From contig OZ023265.1 in the NCBI GenBank assembly GCA_964006375.1, forward strand, positions 157,360,118 through 157,424,117: a stretch of DNA of 64,000 bases. The letters run 5' to 3'. The translations under genes and the position numbers were made by a program. Source of the DNA: Tillus elongatus (Eukaryota; Arthropoda; Insecta; Coleoptera; Cleridae). This document shows positions 22,860-53,795 of this stretch, in pieces; positions within the stretch are counted from its first letter, which is position 1; every line of letters begins with the position of its first letter. The notes beneath the pieces are model-generated. The model was given only the letters and a program-made list of their open reading frames with translations. It did no database searches and was not told the origin of the DNA.

Positions 22860-23912
22860 AGTTTTTTTATAAATACGCAAAATTTATTTACTTATTCCAT
22901 TTGGCTGTGCCGCACATAAAGTAATTTATTTGCTGGAACGTACAGTAAATTTTTCACTATTAATGTTCAATTTATATTCCGCTCTATGGGAATTTACACT
23001 AGAGCTGGCTAAGTAAGAATGTATACATATTTGCGTTGCGTTTAGTCGCGTGTAGTCGCAGCCATATATATTGTACGGCGAAGTAAGAAGTGTTGTCTAC
23101 TTTCTTTCACAATGATTGTGTTATTTCGAAGAGGAGCTGATTCATTAATTATTTATATCCTTGCAGTAAATAATACAAAATAATCACTTATTTACCTACT
23201 AACGGGCTGGGCGTTTTTATCTGTTTGAACTTTTGTAAAACTTGACAACAATGTAGGTAACAGTGTAGAATAGAATAGGGTTAAGTCATACATTACATAT
23301 TTCTGTTTACAGTGTTTCATCCTAATATTTCCTGCATTACTGGTAAGTGAGAATTTGGTTTATTGTTGGTATCGGGGTATGTTATTTTTTGACTCATAAT
23401 CAATCTTAATGCATGAATTCTTCGTGAGGTGCATGTTTGATACATGGAAAACAATATTAAGCTAGAGTAGTTTTATTTAGATTCACTATAATGTTAACAT
23501 AAACGCGGCAGGCTATGGTGTATGATTCCGAAGGTCTGGCGCCAGCGCTGTTGCCACGTCGAAGAAGATTACTTTACTAGAAATAGGTCAATTAAAAATT
23601 AGGTAATAAAATTTATATGCGGATTATATTTTGGGTTATTTGTGCCTATACTGTCTGTTACAAAAAATCAGTGGTTGGGTAACTTAAAAAGTACGTATTA
23701 CATATGAAAAACAAATTAAATATTTTTAACTAATATTCCTATTCTTAAATATACATTATAATAGACTAATGGAATATCTCAACTACATTTGACTGATTCA
23801 TCATTTATTATTATTGTTGTTTATATGAGAACACGTCATGTATGTGGTGTTATTAAATAATTATTAATTTTAATAAAACTAATAATTAATAACGACTCAG
23901 ATTTGACGAAAC

Positions 23913-23915
<3 letters not shown>
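22860..23915. other. Unique-looking AT-rich sequence
   Basis: No gene, RNA or transposon signature was recognised on either strand. Confidence 0.35.

Positions 23916-24004
<89 letters not shown>
23916..24004. repeat. (TA)n microsatellite
   Basis: About 44 TA units. Confidence 0.98.
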
Positions 24005-24008
<4 letters not shown>

Positions 24009-24299
24009 TATTGTAACGCAGACTTTTTTTAAGTCGTGCAATCTCTTTTACAGAGATATGTCCTGAAACCAAAAATAATACAAAAATAAAAATCGAAACG
24101 TTTATCTGAATACGCCTGTGGAACGAGTTTGTAGATAGAATAACTTTTGAAAGCCCTGAACTAGCAACTTTGATATACAGGCTTGCGTATAAGTATCGCA
24201 AAAAGGCCGTAACTTTTAAACCGAGAAAGGCATTGTCCTAAATATGTAGGGTTGCTTAATAGATTATTTCGACTATTTGTTGGCATGATCGACATTATT

Positions 24300-25250
24300 T
24301 GAAGCACCCTGTTTTTGGAGGGTCACATCCCTTTAATTCCTTAAATAGCAATATGGGTTAAGTGATAAATTTTTGGAAAGCGTATTCAGTCCACTTTTTG
24401 ATGCTATTAATAATAAGAAATAATTATTTTTAAGATACCTTTGGCAAGAACGAAAACAATCGGCTTTTCATAAAATTTATTTGGTAAAATGATAACATCT
24501 TACTTTGTTGAAGACGATGCTCAAATTGAGCCACTTGAACTTCTTGACACTAGTAGATCCTATTGTCGAAGTAATGAAGCGAGAGTTGCAATGATCGGTT
24601 AGGCACTTGTTGAGGGGCCATTACAATTGGGTCTCGCAACTGTTTCAAATCCACAGGCCAACCGTAAACAACGCTTCTTAAATGACTCCAGAGAAAAAAA
24701 TCTAGTGGAAACAAATCTGGAGATCTAGCTAGGTCCCCTTCAGCCTATCCATCGGTTAGAAAATGTCACATTAAGGTATTCCCTTACATCTTGACTGAAA
24801 TGAGGTGGGGCGCCATCTTGTTGGAAGTAGATATTGGGAAAATCAATTCTCTGATACGGGGCACAATATCTTCTCGTAATAATCTTAAATAGCGTGGATC
24901 TGTTAAAGCCCCTTCAAAGAAGAAGGGTTCAATTATATGAGTTGAGTTGTGTTTCTTGGTGGCTTTAAACTGTTCGTTCTTTGGCCACAGATTTTGGTCC
25001 AATTACATGATGATGATGATTATGATAACAATTCCGGCCCATACGTTCAGTTTTTGAGGAGGGTGGGTATGAATTTATTATATATTAATACACTACCAAT
25101 AAGGCAAAAGGCAGCTTCATCAGAGAAAAGAACGTAATTTAAAAAACCATTTGGATGAATAATCTGAATTATTTGTTCACAAAATTCAATGCTTCTATCA
25201 AAATCGCCTGCAACAAGTTCTTGCAGGTTATAAACATGTCACTTTTTAAA
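24300..25250 (-). pseudogene. DD41D-type transposase remnant (third family)
   Basis: On the minus strand a block near 25200-25120 reads LVAGDFDRSIEFCEQI and then YVLFSDEAAFC with the first catalytic Asp. A block near 24830-24640 reads QQDGAPPHFSQDVREYLN, and across a frameshift RSPDLFPLDFFLWSHLR. It is related to, but clearly different from, the elements at 14.1 and 33.8 kb. The 5' part is missing beyond about 25250. A terminus-like CACCCTG lies near 24306, but the partner end was not found. Confidence 0.65.
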
Positions 25251-25635
25251 AATTAATGATAATTATTGTTAATGCAATAGATTTGAAAGATTAATGACTA
25301 AACCCGTCACATTGCATTTGAGCAGGTTAAATGGCTTCATGTGCCACCGTGCGTGGCAGACGCTTAGTGGTTGGTCCCGCACATCATGCGATGCTTGGCC
25401 CTTAAAAGATCACTGCCCCCGTCGTAATTACGTTATCTGTTGAAGAATATGGCTAATTTAAAGTTTCTTGACATTCGTTGCGGTGTAAAAAATACGCAAG
25501 GACTAATAAATGCACTAGTTCACGTGGAGATTTCTATTAGCAGATACTACTTAATATAGTTATTTGGTTTGGTTTCTGTGTGTTATTTTATTTAGCATTT
25601 TGTGGTTTTATATTTATTATTGTTATTTTTTTTAG
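25251..25635. other. Region upstream of the lectin gene
   Basis: It probably includes the promoter and a 5' intron. The bases TTATTTTTTTTAG at 25623-25635 look like a splice acceptor 30 bases before the lectin start codon, so a 5' UTR exon may lie upstream. Confidence 0.35.
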
Positions 25636-25665
25636 GTGGTCCCGTCTACAGGTTAGCACCCGAAA

Positions 25666-33545
<7,880 letters not shown>

Positions 33546-33652
33546 AATATTAAATTGGATGTTTATTGCCAGGAGAATGTGATGCCAATGTTACCTTAAA
33601 TAATATTCTTCTATATTCATATTAGTGCCTATTAATAATTGATTACCTAATA

Positions 33653-33657
<5 letters not shown>

Positions 33658-33732
<75 letters not shown>
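33658..33732. repeat. (TA)n microsatellite
   Basis: About 37 TA units just after the lectin polyadenylation signal. Confidence 0.98.
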
Positions 33733-33736
<4 letters not shown>

Positions 33737-33814
33737 CACTTACCTAGTTTTGTTATTAATAAGTACCGACGCAAGAGGTGGATTAAAATAGCGATTTTTC
33801 ATAAAAAATTTATA

Positions 33815-35729
33815 TAGGGTGGCGCATCGAAAACGAAACAGACCGATTTGCGCCCAGATAATTTATTTTTAAGAAACGCTGAAACACGTCAATTTTAATA
33901 TTGAGGGGGACATGTTTTGACATAAAACTCAACTTTGTAACATCAACCCCTTAAGGGTGGTGATATCAACCCTTATATTTTAAATAGTGAACATGGGTCG
34001 AGTGTTACACCATTTGAAAGCCCTTTCTTTTCTGAAATCAGCACACTAATTTTTTTGGAAGTTTTATCAACTCGTTTAAAAATTATTCACAGTTGAAGAT
34101 GCGAAAACGCATTTCACTCATTCCGATAAGAAATGTGCTGATAATCAATGTTTTGTTGGTTTGTAAACAAAAAATTGACTATCAGAACATTTCTTATCGG
34201 AATGTGAGAAATGCGGTTTATTATTTCAGTTTATCAGTCGGTTTGATACTTGATAGTATTACCGAAAATTAATTTCACAATGGTGCATTCTGTAGAAGAA
34301 AGAGTTGAAATACTTACTATTTTTTCAAAAATGATGACTGTGTGAACCGTACCGCAAATTTGTTTAATGAACGACATCCGAACAGACATGTTAACAGAAA
34401 ATACATTTTGGAGTTTCGACAAAGTGGTTCAGTAGCCAAAAAAAACGGGATCCTGAACGTGAATTTTCGGTTAGAAATGAGACTACTGAGATTAAAGTTT
34501 TAGGACAAATTGCTGCAGACCCAAATTTGAGCACGAGAAAATTGGCCACTGTCTCAAACATTAAAAGAAGCACTATTCAGATAATATGGAAGCATCATAA
34601 ATTTCACCCGTATAAAATTCATCTTGTACAATAACTGAATGAAGATGATTTGGATCGGCGGTTGGAGTTTTGAGGTTATGACTGCACGAATAGCTGATAA
34701 CAGGAACTTTCTGTTCGATATCGGTTTTTCAGACGAGTGTAGGTTTTTATTAAACTCTACAGTCAATCGTCGTAATTGTCGTTACTGGGCAGATAATAAT
34801 GCAATAAATTTTCACGAAGTCCACACTCAAACTACACAGAAATTGAATGTCTGAAGTGGCATTTTTGGAAACCGTTTAATCGGACCAATTTGTCTTGGTC
34901 GCAATTAGTGACGAAACGTATTTGGAGTTATTAGAAGATATCGTTTACCCTCTACTAATTGACATTGTTGAAAATGAGGATCGCTATCAAGAAATTCAAT
35001 TAATGTTTTAACTAGATGGAGCTCCTCCGCATTTTTCACAACGTGTTAGGAAGTTCTTGAACAGAGAGTTTCCAGAGCAATGGATTGGGCGTAGAGGTGC
35101 TATTGAGTGGCCCCCCTCGGTCACCGGATTTAACTACTTTAGACTTCTTTCTATGGGGCCATTTGAAGAATAGAATTTTCGCAACAGAGCCGGAGTCTCT
35201 GGAAGAATTACGACGACGCATTGTTAAAGAATTCCGTCTAATAACTTCACAAATGCTACAGAATGTCAGAGCTCGTTTTGAACAAAATTTGTACTTTTGT
35301 ATGGAAGCTTGTGGTCAACAATTTGAACACTTACTTAATTGAATAAACATTTTTGAACGTTTAGTTTTGTTTTTTAGTTTTTTTTTAACGAAAAATTGAC
35401 TAATTAGTGCATTTCTTATCACAATGAATGAAATACGTTCATGCAACTCCAACTGTGAATAATTTTTAAACGAGTTGATAAAACTTCCAAAAAATTAGTG
35501 TGCTGAATTCAGAAAAGAAAGAGCTTTCAAATGATGTAACACTCCACCCATGTTCCATATTTAAAATATAAGAGTTGGTATCACCACCCTTAAGGGGTTG
35601 ATGTGACAAAGTTGAGTTTTATGTAAAAACATGTCCCCCTCAATATTAAAATTGACGTGTTTCAGCGTTTCTTAAAAAAAATATCTAGACGCAAATCGGT
35701 CTGTTTCGTTTTCAATACGCCAGCCTGTA
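33815..35729 (+). mobile_element. DD41D-type element, copy 2, full length
   Basis: The left end TAGGGTGGCGCATCGAAAAC (33815) and the right end TTTTCAATACGCCAGCCTGTA (to 35729) are inverted repeats. The repeats extend about 330 bases inward and share CAGACCGATTTGCG, GGGGGACATGTTTTGACAT and ACCCTTAAGGGGTTGATGTG. TA dinucleotides flank both ends, the target expected for this superfamily. It is the same family as 14103-16003, in opposite orientation. Confidence 0.88.
34280..35342 (+). pseudogene. DD41D transposase pseudogene (copy 2)
   Basis: It begins at ATG 34280 with VHSVEERVEILTIF and soon loses frame. Later blocks are readable: DRRLEFxxVMTARIADNRNFL, GFSDECRFLLNSTVNRRNCR with the first Asp, and LDGAPPHFSQRVRKFLNREF with the second. 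An extra C in the run at 35111-35116 shifts the frame just before RSPDLTTLDFFLWGHLK, which carries the third Asp. Counting across the shift, 41 residues separate the second and third Asp, hence DD41D. The C-terminus (SLEELRRRIVKEF...FEHLLN) ends at 35342. Confidence 0.85.
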
Positions 35730-36120
35730 TTTTCAACCCTAACTGTATTTCTAAATTGGGTTCTCTTCAACAATTTATAAGTTCAAGACGTTTATTTTGA
35801 AGTTTCTTTAGTTAATTATACGTTTATTTTACTTTTATTTTATTCATTTTTGATGTAGCAAAATTTAGGTTGGAAGGGACTTTAGTGTCGTAGTTTAATA
35901 TATCTGTTTTTAATTCAAAAAACTGTAACCATTAATGAATCATAGCCTCACCCACATTTCTTTTAAGATTAAATTTTTTATAATAATCATTAATTATGAC
36001 TTGTAGCCGCTGATTCGTTACCTTCTTCGATAGCTCTATAATTGATTACGTGTAATTGAACGGTTGCATGTACATCAGGGGTCACATGATAAAGAAAACA
36101 TTAACGCAGGTTAATTAAAT
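35730..36120. other. AT-rich sequence without a recognised gene
   Basis: Nothing supported on either strand. Confidence 0.35.
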
Positions 36121-36640
36121 GAATTTATTGCACAATGGACAAAGGTACACAGACAATAATAAACAGAAGCGGTGTAATATAAACAAAATACCGTTTCTTG
36201 CCGGGGACGTCGGTGATGGGCAGCTTGATGTGTTTCGGGAACCTTCCTTCTTCACAGAGTAAATAACTTGTTGCACAGATGGAAAATGAAGAGCAGCCTC
36301 CTACTCTGGTACTTGCAGTTTGTAGCACTTATGGTCCATGTTGGTTTTCAACACCTTTCAGAAGGTCATGTGGCTGCTACGGACCTGTCTGCGCCCCATG
36401 CCCAGGGGACAACGAAGAACTCAAACTGAGAGTGAACTGCACTCTAGAACGATCATTGATCAAATAGGGAAATTGCAGCGTTCTTGACTCCGAAGTCTCG
36501 ATGTGCTTCAGGGTCGACAAGGGGGAGGCGGCCTCTTCAGTCAATCAGACGCCGTTTCAAAACGTCAATCTCCAGGGTGCCATCTTCAAGTTGATCATCA
36601 TTGCTTGACCTGCCCAGGGTTACCAACTGTGTTTTAGTAT
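36120..36640 (-). pseudogene. Decayed coding sequence of unknown identity
   Basis: From an ATG near 36641 the minus strand reads MDTKTQLVTLGRSSNDDQLE and on to DVLKRRLID, then a stop. Later stretches in shifted frames read SPLSTLKHIETSESRTLQFP and RFPKHIKLPITDVPGKK. GC content is higher than the surroundings. It resembles the start of a retroelement gag or a captured gene, but I do not recognise the family. Confidence 0.35.
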
Positions 36641-36985
36641 CCATAGTCGGCACGTGCGTGTGGCAAAAAGGGGTCGAAAATGACGACGGAACAACTCTAC
36701 ATTGTCTTATTTATTATGGTCTAGGCAACAACTTAAATAGTAGTAAAAATATGATTCTTTATTCGCCCTTTTTGATCGTCTCCTTCGGAGCCCTAACCCT
36801 AATGTATCCCCCTGATCTTCCTGCCCCATATATTTGGTTAACTGCTGATCTGAACAAATAGTCTGATGCTAAACTGGATGACTTCTTAACCGTGATGTGT
36901 GCCCCAGCCTTTCCCTGCATAATCAACCCCAGCCTTTTAAATCTATGGTTTCACATTAGTAGGATTGTCAGGTACAAACATTAAA

Positions 36986-37540
36986 AAGTTTAGGACGCAG
37001 CAAGGGCGTTATAGTAGTGAATTTACATAAGAATTGTACACTATTAGTAAGATATGCTATTAAAACTAATTCTTTAAATTTAAATGGACTTTGGATATCG
37101 GTTTTAGAGTCCCAGTTAGCCATTATTTGAAAACATTTATATTTTATCTGGAACTAAAAAATTAAAAATTGGTCTTAGATATAATATATAAGTACTGCAA
37201 GTGTCTTCAAATAAAACAAACTGTGTTACAAATTTCATTAAAGTTACAAAAGTTTTTCAGAAAAAAAAATTTTATTTACAAAGGGAATGTAGCTGTCAAA
37301 TTATAAATATGGCAGGTATTTTTCCTTATTGATTGTTTCGATGGTTTTGTCTTAGTCAACCCATCCAGTTTTTGCAAACAATAAACAACAAAAAAGGTTT
37401 TTTAGAACAAAATGTAGTTATTCGCGAAGCTCATTATGTTATTTTTCTTTAATTTAATACCCACGTGTGTTTACATAGGTGTAACTATGGTTCAAGATTG
37501 AAGATTCTGGCTTAAGGGGAAATTTATTGAGCTATCGGAT
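36986..37540 (+). repeat. Dispersed repeat family C copy
   Basis: It starts with AGGACGCAGCAAGGGCGTTA, then runs parallel to the reverse complement of 45650-46133, including AATTCTTTAAATTTAAA and GTTTCGATGGTTTTGTC. No coding capacity. Confidence 0.65.
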
Positions 37541-37559
37541 TTGATATATTTTTACGAAA

Positions 37560-37582
37560 ATTTTCTACAACAATTTTTATAT

Positions 37583-37664
<82 letters not shown>

Positions 37665-38170
37665 GTATGTATCACACCGATAACTCAGAAAATAGTGGGC
37701 CGATTTTGACTAAATTTGGTGAATACCTTTCTTTTATAAGAGGCTTGGGTAAGTATTCGTTTTGTGTTTTCTTCCGAAAAAGAAATTATCTCCGGAAATA
37801 ACAAAGTAAGGGCAGCTAAATTTGGTTCGCAGGTTTATACCATCATAGGTAAATTACCTACCAAAATGTATCTCTGTAAGGTGAAAGACAACAAAGTTAT
37901 GTGCATTTAAAGAAAAATAATTCCTCAAAACGTCAAAATCGTGATTTAAAACGTCAAAATTGGCAATATTTAGGCAAAGAACCTTAAACTAATACGAGAT
38001 ATGGAAAGAAAATGTCTCAAGAAGAATGTTTTACAAAGCCTGAAGTCTTAGCTTCAACCGTCATTATCATTTATTTTACTAAAATGTTTCCAGAAAATTC
38101 ATTTCAAATAGACCCTTTCTCTGATGTTTTGGCAGTAGTCTTAGCTATAGAGTTTATCGTTTAATGGTAT
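37560..38170 (+). repeat. Dispersed repeat family B copy with (TA)n core
   Basis: CAATTTTTATATGTTTATA is followed by (TA)n (37586-37658), then TGTATGTATCACACCGATAA and GGGCCGATTTTGACTAAATT. It continues with TCAAAACGTCAAAATCG-type words as in the 18.2-kb copy. Confidence 0.7.
37586..37658. repeat. (TA)n microsatellite
   Basis: Core of a family B copy. Confidence 0.98.
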
Positions 38171-39480
38171 AGAATTTGTATCGAATTTTCTTTAAAAAAT
38201 CAATAAAGTTCAATATATCCGTTATTATACAAGATACGAAAAAAAATGTATACATAATTATATGATGTCTTGAACTACATCTTAAAAAATGTTTCTGCAA
38301 TCACAGGCTGGCCCATAAGTCGTCGGGAACACTTTAAGTTCACTTTCGGAAATTTTTGTACATTTTCAAAGTTATTTTGGTCAAACATCCCTGTCGTATC
38401 TCTCTCACAACGCTCTCCAGGCTGATAACCTGCGACAACGTCCATTGTTTAGATTTTCATCTACGACTTATTTGAATAGCATAGCAATACATATATCGTC
38501 ATCTGTCTTTATCCAACATTGTAGATATTGCATTACAGATTCTGAAGGGATGTCGAGGATTTAATTTCGCATACATTCATTTTCCTTTGATGAAACGACT
38601 TAAAAATTGGTACACAACCACGTCTGTCTATGTTCTTTTACGCTGTAAATATTCGTTTCAATCACTTAGAGAATTTGAGAGATATTGCGTTTTAAAAAAT
38701 TAACACATGGTTTCTTAGTGAGACCGAGTGTGCCACGGACTAATGCGTCAACTGAAGTGCCAGTGGTCAATTTATGAAATGATGTAAGTTTCCAACTTAC
38801 ACCCTTTAAAAATTAAACGCTATGTTTCGTTCGATACCAAGAGTTAGCGGTATACGTTACTTGGATCTTTTCGTTATTAAACAATATGTGTCGGCCGCTG
38901 GGTTTAAATCAGCTGTATGCGAAAACTAACGACTACAAATAAATCAAATGTAATACCTCGAGTCCGTATGAAGCAAACATATATACATGTATTATAAATA
39001 TGATGTGATATAACAAAGAAAAACTTACCGGTCAACTGCGGTTTGACTTCTTGGTAAATGCTTCCAGAAAGGAAAGGGATAGACTAGTTAGGATGTAAGG
39101 AATCTGGAGGCACTAACAATTCACTTAATAAAACATATGTCGACTAACAAAACACACATATATACGTCTGCAGTTTCGAGAGGACAACAGTTAGTAATAC
39201 TTCTAGTAAAACTACTATTTAAACATAATTAACGGAAATATATCGCACAGCGGCGCCAACACAATAGATACACTTTTGACACCAGATTCCCGCCAATATA
39301 TCATTTTCATAAAAAGCGTGACTTATACCCTTTCATAAATTAGCGATTCAAGTAGTGGCTGTGTGGTCTGTACCGTAAGTTTAAAGCACACTTTAGAGAA
39401 CCCAATTCACTACAACACATTTTTAGAGTTGACAATCATTTTGCTAAGAAAGTTAACGTTATCAGGGGGACACATAAACA
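38171..39480. other. Intergenic sequence without a recognised gene
   Basis: I see no supported ORF, RNA or terminal repeat. It may contain distal regulatory sequence of the TMEM18 homologue, but nothing specific is visible. Confidence 0.35.
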
Positions 39481-39484
39481 GTTT

Positions 39485-39665
39485 ATTCAACCCTCTGATG
39501 ACGCTAACTTTGTTAGAGAAACGACCGTCAGATCTAAATACAAGTTTCTTCATTACTCTGATGACGCCAAATTTGTTAGCGAAACGATCGTCGAATCTAA
39601 TAATATGTATTGTACTTATAAGTATTCATCACAGGTTCCAATCTCCACTTAGTTTAAACCTTTAA
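39485..39665 (+). repeat. Penelope-like terminal fragment with two hammerhead-like units
   Basis: Two related units about 63 bases apart each read CTCTGATGACGC, a short hairpin, then GAAACGAYCGTC. They are followed by CACAGGTTCCAATCTCCACTTAGT, which recurs at 33.14 and 53.05 kb. Confidence 0.6.
39495..39592 (+). ncRNA. Tandem hammerhead-ribozyme-like motifs
   Basis: Unit 1: CTGATGA at 39495-39501, stem GCTAAC/GTTAG, then GAAACGACCGTC to about 39529. Unit 2: CTGATGA at 39558-39564, stem ending GTTAGC, then GAAACGATCGTC to 39592. Both keep the two invariant hammerhead blocks; one extra base lies between the first block and stem II. Penelope-like elements are known to carry such ribozymes in tandem. 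Confidence 0.5.
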
Positions 39666-40152
39666 TTTAAAAGTATTGTTGGTTGGAGCTGAGAGTCTAC
39701 TACTAGCGACATTTTTCGACACTGTTTTCTTCAAATTTTAACTGAAGAGTTAAATGACAGGAACGAGGGCTTGAATCCATCCATTCTAGCATAGGCTGCA
39801 ACGTAGTGTTACATCGTTATGTACCTAGATGCAATGCCACATTCTTTCAAACCCATAGCAAGTTATTAGTAAGAATAAGAATACAATTCTACAAGTGTCA
39901 GGCTGTCACTGTCAACAGTCAGGATCAGAAATATCAGTCAACCAACAATCCAAGAACAACAAATTAATAATAAATTAAGTTTTTAATGTTTTTGTCGTCA
40001 GTTTTGTTTTGTTTTGTGCCTTGTCAGTGTTTGTATGTGAAGTGATTCGAATGTGCTACATTATCAAAACATATTATCGTCTACCAACGTTGATAAAAAA
40101 CTTTTAAAACATTACAGCACTCAGAAAAGTGTGGTGAATTTAACGAAAAATT
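39666..40152. other. Presumed 5' flank and 5' UTR of the TMEM18 homologue
   Basis: The segment precedes the start codon at 40153. I see no TATA box that can be singled out. TTTTTGTCGTCAGTTTTG at about 39990 is initiator-like (TCAGT), but this is weak. Confidence 0.3.
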
Positions 40153-51125
<10,973 letters not shown>

Positions 51126-51430
51126 GTAAGTTATTACTTTTCTTATATAACAATGAGATAATGTCCAGGAGCTCCATCTTTCCGAGTGTATTTCTTTGGA
51201 GTGAGACAAGTACGTGTTTTAATTTTAATAAATTTTTATTCATATACTTAGAATGAAATTTAATGTTGCTTTGTTGTAACTCTTATGAATGTGTCGTAAA
51301 CTAATTCCGGAAAATATTCCACTGTGTTTCCTGATAATGATCGAAAAAATGTAAATATGCATTGTGTCATGAATTTGGTTTAAATAGATAAAGTTATTGT
51401 TTCTTTTAACTTTTATTAATTATTTAGCCA
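51126..51430. other. Sequence after TMEM18 exon 3
   Basis: Intron or 3' flank. No final TMEM18 exon is recognisable here. Confidence 0.35.
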
Positions 51431-51592
51431 AAAATTCTTTGGTTGGAGCGGGGTGTGCCTCGGGGATACATTTTTGGGCCTCTTCTATTTATAATGTATG
51501 TAAATGATCTGCCTGGTGATTTACCTTGACACATGCAGAGCCTGTATGTAAATGATGTCAACTTGATCAACTAGGCTGCGTCTAGTACAGAA

Positions 51593-52709
51593 GAGGGGGG
51601 GTGGGGTCCCCTTAGCCTGGTCATGCGATGGTCGTTCTCTCGACTGATCTACGCGTGACTTAGCTACTGGACTCCTAGAGGCTGGCTCCACGTGCCACCC
51701 CTGGCGCGACTGTCGGCAATGGAAATAACGCACAGGGCTGATGGTCTACTAAACTCTCAATCCTTCTCACACACGCATACGAACACAGCCACGACACACA
51801 TATACCGGGTTGGTGGCTTCGGCAGCGGGAAAGCGGCTAATGTGTCCCCACTTCTGCGAGGGGGGGGGGGCGCTGCCGCGACCCCTGGCGAGAGCTATGC
51901 TCTTGGCGCATATACCACGGCATTCGAAACAGAGGTGTATGCTATCCTGTCTGTGGCCAATAGACAGTATGTGAAGTGGAGTCCCGAGAAATGTGTGTAC
52001 ATCTGCTCGGATAGCCAGGCGGTCCTCCGGGCAGTCTGCGCAGCCAGAATCAGGTCAAAACTGGTTCAGGAGTGCGCTGACGCACTCAGAGGACTAGCCA
52101 GGACGAAGGAGGTGCAACTGGTGTGGGTTATGAGGTGCCGAATAATCTCGCAAGACTCGGTTCCCGGCGGCCGTTCTGTGGCCCCGAGCCTGCGATAGGC
52201 ATAAGTAGGAAGACAGTCTCTGACAGGTGGACCGAGGAAGCAATGGAGAGGCACTGGGGGTCGGTTGGTGGCTGCAGGCAGGCGAGGGATTTCGTGGAGG
52301 GGCCGGACAGAGATAAAGCTGTCTGGCTACTCGGAAAGAGTCTACCTACGCTTCACCGCATCCTTGGGGTGCTGACAGGCCACTGCGCCCTTAGAAGACA
52401 CCTCACATTAATAGGCGTAGAGAGGGATCCCATTTGTCAGGAATGCGGAAACCTCCTACCACTACCTGTGTGAATGCGAGGCTTTTGGGAATCTTCGAGC
52501 AGAATTGTTCGGATCGAGGACTCTGCAGAGGAATCAGGTAAGTACCGTCCAATTGAAGACCGTCACGGCCTTCATCTCGAGGTCGAGGCGGTTTGGCGAC
52601 GGAACCGAGGAAGAGTAGAGCATGGTTGCTGGGTTGCTGGGGTTGTCAAAAAGGGCCCATTGTGGCCTACTTGCTTGGCGTTGGCCTCCTCACCACTGCT
52701 ACTACTACC
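51593..52709 (+). mobile_element. 5'-truncated LINE (RNase H clade) inserted into another LINE
   Basis: The insertion is bounded by AGTACAGAA at 51584-51592 and 52710-52718. Inside, one frame reads TTAFETEVYAILSVANR and CVYICSDSQAVLRAVCAARI, the RNase H domain found in R1/I/LOA-type LINEs. Later frames read ISRKTVSDRWTEEAMERHW and ALRRHLTLIGVERDPICQEC, the C-terminal Cys-rich part. The 3' end is a short ACT/ACC triplet tail. A second copy lies in reverse at 42421-43220. Several frameshifts. Confidence 0.85.
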
Positions 52710-52967
52710 AGTACAGAATTAGAACATCTCACCAATGAATCGTTTATGAGAGTGGGAGAGTCGTTTGCAGCAAATGGCCTTAACCTAAACAGAACTAGAA
52801 CTCAGCAAATAGCATTTAGGACGGTGACTTCTGGCAACGAGACCGTGAGAATTCTTGGAGTCACATTTGAGATTATACTTGCTTGGACACTATATAACAG
52901 GGTTAGGCAGGATGTTATCAACAGCCATATATACCACCAAACGTATAAAGGTAAGAATGGAGTTATG

Positions 52968-53090
52968 TACACTTGGTGAACCCAAATCACAACACATTTT
53001 AAAAGACCTGACGATCGTTTCACTAACCAAGTTCTCCAAGTGTACTTATCAGTCCTCGTCACAGGTTCCAATCTTCGCTTAGTGGGAATA
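52968..53090. repeat. Penelope-like terminal fragment inside the LINE
   Basis: TGTACACTTGGTGAACCCAA, GACCTGACGATCGTTTCACT and CACAGGTTCCAATCTTCGCT match fragments at 17.25, 33.14, 39.6 and 41.6 kb. The LINE reading resumes directly after it. Confidence 0.6.
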
Positions 53091-53194
53091 TAGTGTTTTT
53101 CAAATTTCCACTCGCTGGCTATGTACGGGATACTCTTATGGGGTTACTAGTCCTGATATAGAGCGTATTCTTTTGAAACACAAAGACGTTATAA

Positions 53195-53652
53195 TGGTCA
53201 TATGTGCTGATTGTTCTTCCCTTAATCAATGTGGATATACCGCGTGTATCTCAAAAAACGGTCGCCATGTTTTTATTGGCTGACAAACCCACCTTGGCCT
53301 TCTTCGGCGCCGATTCGCACGGAGAAACCCACTGTTTTGATTGCTGCTTGGTCTCTGGTGTGTTTTGGTGAATCCATGTTTCCTCCACGGTTACGAAACG
53401 CCTCAAAAGCTCGTCCCTATTGCGGTTGAACAACGCCAAAGACTCCTTTGAAGTTGTCACACGATCGCGATTGTGAGTAAACGCGGCACCCATCTTGCGG
53501 ATAACTTTCTCATACCCATCATGCAAAATCGAAACTACTGAGTCATGTGATATGCCTACGACTTCCACAATCTCCCGCACTTTCAATCTCCGATCGGCCA
53601 ACACCATATCGTGAATTTTTTCATTTGTTTCGGATGTAGCGATAAAATTCAC
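53195..53652 (-). pseudogene. Mariner transposase fragment
   Basis: The minus strand encodes EKIHDMVLADRRLKVREIVE, RVTTSKESLALFNRNRD and VTVEETWIHQNTPETKQQSK. The first catalytic Asp position reads Glu (VEETW instead of DETW). Close relative of the 12-kb mariner, but truncated on both sides. Confidence 0.85.
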
Positions 53653-53795
53653 TAAAATTTAATTTATTCTGCGTTCTCGCGTTCATTTGAAGACATTTTC
53701 CATAATGACCCCTCTAATAGTGAATTTTATTAATGAAAATTTACTGAAAAAATACGAGGGGAAAAGTTTTGGAAAAACATGGAAGGGACAGTGCC

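Larger units (their letters stand above)
51435..53190 (+). pseudogene. LINE reverse transcriptase fragment interrupted by another LINE
   Basis: 51439-51592 reads GVPRGYIFGPLLFIMYVNDL, then a stop, then LYVNDVNLI (the degenerate catalytic box) to SSTE. 52719 onward continues LEHLTNESFMRVGESFAANG, LNLNRT and RILGVTFE in exactly the same frame if one copy of the 9-base duplication is removed. After a second, Penelope-like insertion at about 52968-53090, the fragment resumes with LAMYGILLWGY and IERILLKHKDVI. This is the RT thumb and downstream region of a non-LTR element. At least two stops are present. Confidence 0.85.
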
